In this document: positions 1 to 5,884 of the stretch, piece after piece
Numbering within the stretch: the stretch's first letter is position 1
Layout: the number at the start of each line of letters is the position of its first letter
NCBI GenBank assembly: GCA_012032215.1
Contig: JAAURO010000042.1
Location: forward strand, 1-9,881
DNA length: 9,881 nucleotides
Origin: Limnobacter sp.
Lineage (GTDB): Bacteria > Pseudomonadota > Gammaproteobacteria > Burkholderiales > Burkholderiaceae_B
Reading direction: 5' to 3'
Notes under the pieces: generated by a model
What the model saw: only the letters and a program-made list of their open reading frames with translations
Told to the model about the DNA's origin: nothing
Databases searched by the model: none
Translations under genes and position numbers: made by a program

Positions 1-1460
1 GTTGATGGTGAGGTTGCTCAATCCGTTGAGCGTCGGCGGCTGGTTCACGGGCGTCACTGTGACGGTGAAGGTGTCTGTTGCACTGCCGCCGGAGGCGTCG
101 GTCACCCGCACGGTGATGGTGGAGGTGCCGGAACCAGTGGTGACAGGTGTAACTCTAACCGTGCGATTGGCGGTGGTGCCCCCGAACACAATATTGGCAT
201 TGGGCACCAGCGTCGGGTTGGAGGACGGCAAGGGCGGCACCAGTTCGCCGGGATCGGTAGCCCCTCCCTGGGTGCCGGGCAAATAGCCGCTCGCTGGTGT
301 GGCTGCTGTGCCCATGCGGGTACTGACCACAGGAACACGGCTGTGGTAGTTCATGAGATAGGCGCCATATTCGGTGTCAGTGCCGGTGTCGAACAGGCGA
401 TACGACAACCCGAATTGTCCGTTGTCATCGGGCTGGCGGTCTATCGAGCGGTTAACCACCGGAAAACTGATGGGAATGCCTGTCAGCGCGCCCACGGTAG
501 GGGTAACAATGTTGTTGCCTGACCCCACATTAAAACCGTTCCCGCCCAACTGAGTGCCATCGCCAATACGCACCGCACCGCCTGTCAGGCCGGCAATAGC
601 CGCCCCGGAGTAAGCCAGGCGATCGCAGCCATCGCCAATGAAGTCCGCACTGGAAAAGTAGGTACCGCAGCCTTCAGTAACGGTTTTACGCCACTTGAGC
701 TGGTAGAAGCCTTCCAGACTGGAGTTGGCGGTAGTGCCCAGGTTAAACGACAAAAATTCTGCCGGCGTAAACACCTCTTTTAAATCGACTGCGGGGCGGC
801 GCAGGGCCGATACGTCTACCGTGTTCAAGCCAGTAATGGAGCTAAACAACAGCAAACCCTCGCCCCAGTTGATCACCTGGCGGCCAAGGCGCACGTTTAA
901 CGGCTTTTCGCCCAGCTCGGTGTTCCAGTAGCCGTAGGCATCCAGCACATTCACCCCATCGAAACGGGCGTACGGATGAAAACCGGCATCCTGCAACTCC
1001 TGATTACGGGCATTACTGGTGGGCTCGTGCCCATGAAATACCGCACCATCGTTCAGGGCCTGATCGTAAAACCACGATACCCGGCCAAAAAAACCGTAGT
1101 TGTCGCGGGAAATTTCAAAATCGTGCAGGCCCTTGAAAATCGTGGAAAAGGCATCGCCGGTATCAAAGTTCAGGTTGCCATCGTCGCCCGTGTGGGCAAG
1201 CCCCTGTCCGAAGGTTCCGCCTTCATCGGTGTTATTCAGGCCATACAGCTTGGGGTCGCGGCCCTCTACCCGTATGCTGGTGCCCACACTGAGGGTGCTG
1301 GTGAACCGATAGTCAAAAGTGCCCAACTGACCTTGCAGTGCGTGGGCTGGCTGGGAAAATACAGCCGTACAGGCCAAGGCGACCAGCCAGACCGAATGGC
1401 TGCTTTGAAAAGGTGCTGGTGGGTGTGCGGGTGGCAAAAACGGTGCGGTGCGAGAAGCAT
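1..1460 (-). CDS. DUF1302-family outer-membrane beta-barrel protein with Ig-like insert; 3' part off window; frame error near start
   Basis: This is the N-terminal part of an exported barrel protein of the DUF1302 family (role unknown, probably outer membrane). The minus-strand frame with codons at 1-3, 4-6 and so on has no stop from 1527 down to base 1. After a signal peptide ending in AHA (mature start about 1338) come motifs I recognise from DUF1302: DYRFTSTLSVGTSIR, GDDGNLNFDTGDAFS, VLDAYGYWN, LNVRLGRQVINWGE, LEGFYQLKW and CGTYFSSADFIGDGCD, then GQFGLSYR and YLMNYHSRVPV. From about 260 down to 1 the sequence changes to an Ig/cadherin-like segment ending in TVTPVNQPPTLNGLSNLTIN, which suggests a domain inserted in a loop. 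The ATG at 1460 has a near-perfect AGGAGG five bases upstream but is in another frame. Adding one T to the T5 run (1436-1440 on this strand) joins it to the signal peptide h-region VWLVALACTAVFS. A TTG at 1437 is in frame but has no ribosome site. The family call is strong; the start is uncertain. Confidence 0.85.
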
Positions 1461-1465
1461 GTCTA

Positions 1466-1471
1466 CCTCCT
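1466..1471 (-). promoter_or_regulatory. Shine-Dalgarno AGGAGG for the DUF1302 gene
   Basis: Read on the minus strand, AGGAGG lies five bases before the ATG at 1460. It is the strongest ribosome site in the left half of the window. It marks the real start even though this ATG is out of frame with the rest of the barrel protein as sequenced. Confidence 0.7.
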
Positions 1472-1581
1472 GGAACATTTTTTTGTAGGTTTGACGCTTG
1501 TTGGGCGTTTTTACGAATCGCGTTTTCTTAGAACATTAGCACCATTTGTGTAATCAGACATGGGTATTTTGCATCACGGAT

Positions 1582-2741
1582 TTAAATCTGGTAATAATCC
1601 CGAAACCAGGCGACAAACTGGGCAATACCGACAGAAAACGGGGTGGCCGGTTTAAATTGGGTGGCCTGTTCCAAGGCATCAATGTTGGCGCAGCTTTGGC
1701 TTTTTTCCAGCAGGGGGCCTGTCAAGTATTCCTTGATGGCTTTTTTTTCAAGCGCGTTTTCAAGTGCGGCAATCAGTTCTTCAATCGAAACCGGCACACT
1801 GGCCCCAATATTAACGACACGCCAGGGCGCACTGCTGCACCCTTGCAAGGGTTGCTCGACCCGCCAGGCGGGGTTGCCTTCGGCCGGGGAGTCACTCAGG
1901 CGAATCAGCCCTTCCACCAGATCGTTGATATAGGTGTAATCGCGCGAATTGCCGCCTTCGTTGTAAATCTGGATAGGCTTGCCCTCCAGAATTTTTCGGG
2001 CAAAGGTAAATAGCACGGAATCGGGGCGTCCCCACGGGCCGTACACCGAGAAAAACCGCACGCCAGTGTAGGTATGCCAAACACGTGGCTGTAGCTGTGT
2101 GCCATCAGTTCGCAGGCACGCTGGGTGGCGGCATCCAGACGCAGCGGGTGGCAGGCGCTGTCGTGCTCGCTCATGGCTTTGTTTTGCCCGCCCCCATACA
2201 CCGAATGGCTGCTGGCGTAAGTCAGGTGATCGATTTTAAATTTGCGACATGCTTCCAGCAAGGCCACAAAGGCATTCACATTGTTTTGTACACACTCGGT
2301 GGGTTTGTCGTGGCTGAGAAATTTGTCGGTTTGCCCGGCCAGGTGTATAACCCGCTGCACCTTGTAGGCGTCCAGACACTGGTTGAGGCTGTTGCCATCG
2401 GTTAAATCGGCTTTCACGCAGTGGTAAATGCTGCCGGTAACCTGGGCAATTTCATCCAGCATTTGCAGACGCTCCCGCTTTAAGCGGGTGTCGTAGTGGG
2501 TGTTGATAGAGTCAAAGCCAATGACCTTTTCACCCCTTTCCAGCATGCATTTGGCCACATGAAAACCGATAAACCCGGCATGCCCGGTAATCAGCACGGT
2601 TTGTTTTTGCCCGGCTTTGCGAATGGGCTGTGGGTTGATTTGCTCAAGTTCGGCCTGCTCTGCCACCCTGGCAGGTGCTGTTTGGCGTGCAGGGTCTTCC
2701 AACTGCGTACCGCCAGGCAGGGCTTCCATTTTTTCACGCAT
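1582..2741 (-). CDS. NAD-dependent epimerase/dehydratase, UDP-glucuronate 4-epimerase-like; frameshifted, catalytic Tyr and Lys replaced
   Basis: This is an extended short-chain dehydrogenase of the nucleotide-sugar epimerase type, normally acting in the cytoplasm on UDP-sugars for capsule or LPS. Residues 49-59 carry the NAD-binding TGHAGFIG (GxxGxxG), followed by the acidic residue D77 after the second strand, HLAGQ at 133 and ASSHSVYG at 176-183 (S178 is in the catalytic Ser/Thr position). The second half (GVRFFSVYGPWGRPD, then ILEGKPIQIYN, RDYTYINDLVEG) is in another frame and begins at about 2068. The bases ACACTGG there would restore the family sequence IPTTGVRFF if read ACAACTGG, so one base seems to be missing. 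The family YxxxK motif (usually YAATK) reads DAATQ here (D203, Q207), so the active site looks dead. The N-terminus has about 45 residues before the Rossmann fold, which is unusual, and no clear ribosome site precedes the ATG. It reads in the same direction as the DUF1302 gene, 121 bp upstream of it. It may be a pseudogene, or a non-catalytic homologue with a sequencing error. Confidence 0.85.
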
Positions 2742-2769
2742 AGCAATTCACTTATTTGAAGCAGGTTAA

Positions 2770-2788
2770 TTACCCTTCACTTACCCTT
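2770..2788. repeat. Two direct TTACCCTT repeats, 11 bp apart
   Basis: TTACCCTT occurs at 2770-2777 and 2781-2788, a period of 11 bp or about one helical turn. It lies 29 bp upstream of the epimerase ATG in the spacer between the divergent genes, where an activator or repressor site would fit. No factor is recognised. Confidence 0.4.
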
Positions 2789-2807
2789 TGCCCCCCCTTC
2801 GGAGGCG

Positions 2808-2857
2808 AAATGCATTTATCGACACCTCCAACACAGGTGGAAGGAATCCATGCATTT
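2808..2857. repeat. Inverted repeat AAATGCAT/ATGCATTT enclosing a CACCT/AGGTG stem
   Basis: AAATGCAT (2808-2815, itself part of the palindrome AAATGCATTT) is matched by ATGCATTT at 2850-2857. Between them CACCT (2823-2827) can pair with AGGTG (2835-2839). The element sits in the intergenic region just before the small gene at 2881. It may be an operator or a leader stem; the function is unknown. Confidence 0.35.
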
Positions 2858-2880
2858 TGTTGATTCAAAGGAGTCGCGCT

Positions 2881-3105
2881 GTGGACACACCAAAAGCAGT
2901 TGTAAAAAACGCAGAAGGTGGGGTTAGCGTCACTCTAAACGGTCAGATTGTCAATATTAAAACAGGAGAGTATCCACTTCTGGGGGGATACTCCCCAAAC
3001 TGCTGGAAGTGGCCGACCAGTACTGAACTTTTCCGGATCTTTCAGGGGAAACCACAAAAAAAGTTACAGTTTATTAAAACAACGTATAATTCAAAAACTT
3101 TCTAG
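2881..3105 (+). CDS. Small hypothetical protein, GTG start, 74 aa
   Basis: I do not recognise this product. A good AAAGGAG ribosome site (2867-2873) lies seven bases before GTG at 2881, and the frame is open to TAG at 3103-3105. The protein begins VDTPKAVVKNAEGGVSVTLN and has a short beta-prone first half (GQIVNIKTGEYPLLGGY), then a basic tail (KPQKKLQFIKTTYNSKTF). There is no signal peptide or membrane segment. The reading frame also runs upstream to 2788 without a better start. A strong nested inverted repeat lies inside it (2974-3012), and the promoter of the next genes overlaps its end, so it could also be a non-coding leader. A 25-codon frame from ATG 2850 (ribosome site GGAAGGA) overlaps it and is less convincing. 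Confidence 0.4.
   Translation: MDTPKAVVKNAEGGVSVTLNGQIVNIKTGEYPLLGGYSPNCWKWPTSTELFRIFQGKPQKKLQFIKTTYNSKTF
2974..3012 (+). other. Nested inverted repeat (possible RNA stem-loop)
   Basis: CCACTTC at 2974-2980 pairs with GAAGTGG at 3006-3012. Directly inside the left arm, TGGGG (2981-2985) pairs with CCCCA (2993-2997) around a seven-base loop, leaving an eight-base bulge on the right side. There is no following T-run, so it is not a classical terminator. It lies inside the putative 74-aa gene, about 50-75 bp before the promoter at 3063. Confidence 0.45.
3063..3090 (+). promoter_or_regulatory. Putative sigma70 promoter GTTACA-16-TATAAT
   Basis: A perfect TATAAT at 3085-3090 is preceded by GTTACA at 3063-3068 (4 of 6 matches to TTGACA) with a 16-base spacer in A+T-rich DNA. 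The expected transcription start is near 3097, giving a leader of about 115 bases before the TTG at 3212. It is well placed to drive the helical ORFs and possibly the calpain-like gene downstream. Confidence 0.5.
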
Positions 3106-3211
3106 CAGTGCTTTCGCCCTGAACCAGAGAGCCTCTCTTAATTTTAAACGCATCACGGATACAAATTGTTTTGTTTTACATTCCCTGATTCCAACCTTCT
3201 AAGACACAGCC

Positions 3212-4033
3212 TTGAAAATCTCTTCTTCCACACAATCCACCACGCCTTACCTCTTCAGACCGGAGGAAGAACCACTGGAAACAGCAGAAACACTCACATG
3301 TAGAATAAAGAACCACAAGGACTTTTACGAGAAGGCACTAACATGTATGCAGGAGCTGCTCAAGCAGTTAAGCATCCAGCCGAAGAACTCTCCAGAGGCG
3401 CAACACGGGCATTCTGCGGAACCCCCTGAAGCCCCACAGGAAGAGGACTGGCATTCCGCAGGAACCCCCGAAGCATCAGACGAAGAAGACTGGCATTCTG
3501 CCCACACTCCAGAAACAATCGCACTGAATGTGGCAACACAAATCATGCACGGATTAATCATACAACATGAGGCATTCAAAAACGTCACAATCGATTTTAT
3601 TTCTTCTCCCAAAGCTGCTCTTGACAAGCAAGGCGTGGCAGAAACCACTGAACCAAAAACCACTGCCGACCCTCCGCCAGCGGCGCAAAAACCGGTTGCT
3701 TCCGTTTACAGGCAACTCGTAGCAATCAGTCGCTCAGCGATTAAGGAATTGCGCCGCCTCAAACCACTGCTGGAAACCACCCCTGCAGAACCACAGGCAA
3801 CAGGCCCTTTCAGTACAGAGATCCAGAAAGCCCTGCAATCGGCACACAAAAGCATACGTCAGTTAATTAAAGAGGGAGCGGCGAACAATCAGAGCATTCG
3901 CACTAACCGCATTCGTGCCCTATGTAAGGATCGGATAAATGCCAGTTTTTGTCCGGAAAAACAGAGCTGGTCCGCAGACATGGCCAGCTATCGCTGCATG
4001 GAAAGCTTTTTCAACTCAGCGGGGATGTTTTAA
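3212..4033 (+). CDS. Uncharacterised alpha-helical protein, first open frame (273 aa), probably N-terminal part of a longer split gene
   Basis: I do not recognise this family. The frame opens after TAA at 3200. The only early start is TTG at 3212, without a clear ribosome site. Met46 (ATG 3347, with GAGAAGG 11 bases upstream) is the alternative. A polar, Ser/Thr-rich N-terminus is followed by a helix (about 29-52), an acidic low-complexity segment with 14-residue repeats HSA..PEA..EEDW (about 67-102), a Pro/Ala-rich linker (about 145-165) and a second basic helical stretch (VYRQLVAISRSAIKELRRL, then IRQLIKEG). There is no signal peptide or transmembrane segment. The frame ends at 4033, where the next frame takes over with an 85-base overlap. 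Adding one T to the T5 run at 4007-4011 joins them seamlessly. G+C is lower than in the flanks. Confidence 0.6.
   Translation: MKISSSTQSTTPYLFRPEEEPLETAETLTCRIKNHKDFYEKALTCMQELLKQLSIQPKNSPEAQHGHSAEPPEAPQEEDWHSAGTPEASDEEDWHSAHTPETIALNVATQIMHGLIIQHEAFKNVTIDFISSPKAALDKQGVAETTEPKTTADPPPAAQKPVASVYRQLVAISRSAIKELRRLKPLLETTPAEPQATGPFSTEIQKALQSAHKSIRQLIKEGAANNQSIRTNRIRALCKDRINASFCPEKQSWSADMASYRCMESFFNSAGMF
3410..3514 (+). repeat. 42-bp tandem repeat encoding HSAxxPEAxxEEDW
   Basis: Units start at the CAT codons at 3410, 3452 and 3494, exactly 42 bp apart. The first two are complete (HSAEPPEAPQEEDW and HSAGTPEASDEEDW); the third decays after HSAHTPET. The repeat makes an acidic spacer in the helical protein, and copy number may vary between strains. 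Confidence 0.7.
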
Positions 4034-4536
4034 CAAGCATAACGCCTGAATTAGGCCCAGAAAAGGTAGATAAACGGGCCAATGAAATACGCGGAAAGTG
4101 CAGATGGGCCGATTTACTCAGCCAACGTCTTCCAGCACTGAGGGAGTATGTAGACCTTCGGTGTGAACCTGCATTGCGCCAGCCAGCAGATTTTATCCAG
4201 AAAGGCCGATTTGCAAGTGCCCTTGCCGCATGCAAAGTTATGGAAGATGCAAGCCTGGAAGCAATGGTTCAAATAGACACGCTTATCCAGCCAGTCAGGC
4301 ATTTGTTGAATCAACCACGCACGAGGGAAAACGAACTGGCAGAAATTAACCGGTATGACTTCACAGAATTACCAACAACACTCACTGGTCCTTCAAACCA
4401 TACTCCAGACCTTCGCGATCGTTTGCACAAGCCCTCAACAAAGCACGTCATAAAAAAAATAAAGCGCGCCAGAACAATGCGCCCAAAAATACGCCCAAAG
4501 CTCCACCACTTAGCCAAGAGCAAGTTCACAGAATGA
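3949..4536 (+). CDS. Uncharacterised helical protein, second open frame; no credible start of its own
   Basis: This frame is open from 3928 to TGA at 4534-4536. It has no good initiation site: the first candidate is TTG at 3949 without a ribosome site, and no ATG occurs before codon KVMEDAS about 100 codons in. That suggests it is the middle part of the gene starting at 3212. The predicted protein is helical (WADLLSQRLPALREYVDLRC, then FIQKGRFASALAACKVMEDA, MVQIDTLIQPVRHLLNQ) and then very basic near the end (VIKKIKRAR, MRPKIRPK). The last part of this frame overlaps another open frame (from 4359) that runs into the next gene and also makes sensible protein. I see no domain of known function. 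Confidence 0.45.
   Translation: MSGKTELVRRHGQLSLHGKLFQLSGDVLTSITPELGPEKVDKRANEIRGKCRWADLLSQRLPALREYVDLRCEPALRQPADFIQKGRFASALAACKVMEDASLEAMVQIDTLIQPVRHLLNQPRTRENELAEINRYDFTELPTTLTGPSNHTPDLRDRLHKPSTKHVIKKIKRARTMRPKIRPKLHHLAKSKFTE
4452..4459 (+). other. A8 run where the second and third helical frames would join
   Basis: In the second frame the run is read ATA AAA AAA ATA. With one extra A the reading becomes VIKKNKARQNNAPKNTPKAP and continues without a stop through PPLSQEQVHRMNQ into the third frame. A runs of this length are also known sites of transcriptional slippage and of indel errors. The choice between these is open. Confidence 0.45.
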
Positions 4537-4928
4537 ATCAGCGTTCAATACTGGAAATGCGCAATAACCTGGAAGAGCTTGTTACTCATTTCTCGGCTTG
4601 TCGTCTTAAATTCCAAAACACATGGCTAGCGCTGGAAAACCTTGAAGTATCCGGCAACCCGGCTACGAAATCTGCTTCCAACACCAGGCAACGGCACTCC
4701 CGCGCATGGTTACAGACAAAATTCCGGCAGCATACACGTCAGCTGGAGCTCGCGTATAGCAATTTAAACGCACAACACAACATAGCCATGGCAGAACTGA
4801 TGGCCTTTCTGGATAAACCCGAATTGCTGGGCATCCCCAACACTCTGCCTGCGCATGCCTCCACGGGAACGCCTGCGCCAGGAAATCCCGGGCCTTCGTC
4901 TGCGATCACCCACAGTTTGGCGGCATAG
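4533..4928 (+). CDS. Uncharacterised helical protein, third open frame (131 aa)
   Basis: I do not recognise this product. ATG at 4533 overlaps the preceding stop as ATGA, which would fit translational coupling, but there is no good ribosome site before it. The frame is open from 4359, so it may instead be the C-terminal third of the split gene (A8 run at 4452-4459). Residues 1-35 form an amphipathic helix (ILEMRNNLEELVTHFSACRL), followed by a basic segment (NTRQRHSRAWLQTKFRQH) and a second helix (LELAYSNLNAQHNIAMAELM). The tail from about residue 102 is Pro/Gly/Ala/Ser-rich and disordered-looking (PAHASTGTPAPGNPGPSS). There is no signal peptide or membrane segment. The calpain-like gene begins 83 bp downstream. 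Confidence 0.5.
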   Translation: MNQRSILEMRNNLEELVTHFSACRLKFQNTWLALENLEVSGNPATKSASNTRQRHSRAWLQTKFRQHTRQLELAYSNLNAQHNIAMAELMAFLDKPELLGIPNTLPAHASTGTPAPGNPGPSSAITHSLAA

Positions 4929-4959
4929 CTGGAAAAAAAGGAACTTTTGAACCCAATAA

Positions 4960-5007
4960 TTACACCAAAGAATATAAACATCCTGTTTTATAATTTTTTA
5001 GGTGTAA
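4960..5007 (+). promoter_or_regulatory. Inverted repeat TTACACC/GGTGTAA covering the calpain ribosome site
   Basis: TTACACC (4960-4966) is the exact reverse complement of GGTGTAA (5001-5007), 34 bases apart. The right arm overlaps the AGGTG ribosome site (5000-5004) of the protease gene, so pairing in a long transcript could hide it. A TATAAT at 4989-4994 lies between the arms without a convincing -35. Transcripts started there would lack the left arm. Confidence 0.3.
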
Positions 5008-5011
5008 ACGA

Positions 5012-5854
5012 ATGTCTTCAATTCCATCGAGCACCCTGTTGGATTTGCCTTATCAAAGCATGCGTAACACTGTGCTAACCCCCGCTGTCGATGGAGAAGT
5101 GGACGGTTTTTCACAAGGACAAAAAGGAGACTGCTGGTTTTTGTCTGCAGTACTTGCTTTGTCGCAAACCCCAGAAGGCCGCGATATCATTGACGAATCC
5201 ATTCAGGCACACCCGGATGGCAGCTACACAGTGACGTTTCGCGGTGCGCCTGACTACCCGATTACCATTTCCGCAAAGGAGTATGCCGAGGCAAAAAAAC
5301 AACGCGCAACCCCCGGAGAACCAGGCTGGAGCACCGGAGACCCAGACATGCTGATACTGGAATTGGCCGCCGAGAAACTTGTACAGGCACACCCTGAGAT
5401 ATTGCCGACTGGTAAAACAGGAACCATTACACGAGGTGGCGAGCCAAAAGATGCTTTGTTTTTGCTCACTGGCACGCCAGTAATTTACCAAGAGACTGGT
5501 GCCGTGGAAAACACGCGTGCATTTTTCACTCGTGCATTTCTTTTAGAGAACGAAGCAACACTGGATACCACACCGGTTATTTTTGATGCCCACGTAAAAT
5601 GGCCAAGCCCTTATCCTGTAGAAAAAGGCACCTTGCATTCTTTTGTACTGACCGATATTGATTCAGAGGCTGGAACAGTCACTTTCATCAACCCCTGGAA
5701 TTCTAAACAACCCATCACCATGGATATGGATAAATTCTGCAATTTGGTTATACGATTTACTCCTGTGGCTCCTCTTGATACCCTAAGCAATTCTTCACTG
5801 GTACCGGATGTTTCGGATGATGGCCCGATAGTGGAAAAGGAGAAGTATTATTAA
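5012..5854 (+). CDS. Calpain-family (peptidase C2) cysteine protease
   Basis: This is a papain-fold thiol protease of the calpain family, 280 aa, essentially a bare catalytic core. The signature QGQKGDCWFLSA spans residues 35-46: Q35 is the oxyanion-hole Gln and C41 the nucleophile, six residues apart as in calpains. The second half has the family's EKL...GGEPKDALFLLTG pattern (121-154), then LHSFVLTDI with catalytic H209 and FINPWNS with N227, so the triad is complete. There are no Ca-binding EF hands or C2-like domain, no signal peptide and no membrane segment. The short Ser-rich N-terminus (MSSIPSSTLL) and acidic C-terminus (DVSDDGPIVEKEKYY) are low complexity. ATG at 5012 is supported by AGGTG seven bases upstream. 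It follows the helical ORFs in the same direction and may share their promoter. Its base composition resembles theirs, not the flanks. Bacterial calpain-like proteins include secreted and effector-type proteases; the substrate here is unknown. Confidence 0.88.
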   Translation: MSSIPSSTLLDLPYQSMRNTVLTPAVDGEVDGFSQGQKGDCWFLSAVLALSQTPEGRDIIDESIQAHPDGSYTVTFRGAPDYPITISAKEYAEAKKQRATPGEPGWSTGDPDMLILELAAEKLVQAHPEILPTGKTGTITRGGEPKDALFLLTGTPVIYQETGAVENTRAFFTRAFLLENEATLDTTPVIFDAHVKWPSPYPVEKGTLHSFVLTDIDSEAGTVTFINPWNSKQPITMDMDKFCNLVIRFTPVAPLDTLSNSSLVPDVSDDGPIVEKEKYY

Positions 5855-5884
5855 CACCGCCTCCCATCATTACAACTCAACAAC

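Noticed and set aside
976..1488. Plus-strand open frame of 170 codons over the DUF1302 gene
   Set aside because: It is antisense to a clearly recognisable DUF1302 sequence and has no ribosome site or domain.
1490..1518. Terminator-like ACGC-loop-GCGTTTTT on the plus strand
   Set aside because: The stem is only 4-5 bp and no plus-strand gene ends there.
1546..2013. Plus-strand open frame of 155 codons over the epimerase
   Set aside because: It is a shadow of the epimerase on the other strand.
2850..2927. 25-codon frame from ATG 2850 as a leader peptide
   Set aside because: It has a usable ribosome site, but the product (with CKKRRRWG at the end) shows no attenuator pattern and it overlaps a better-supported frame.
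2948..3202. Plus-strand 84-codon frame overlapping the small GTG-start gene
   Set aside because: It begins at TTG with no ribosome site, and the overlapping frame has a better one at 2867-2873.
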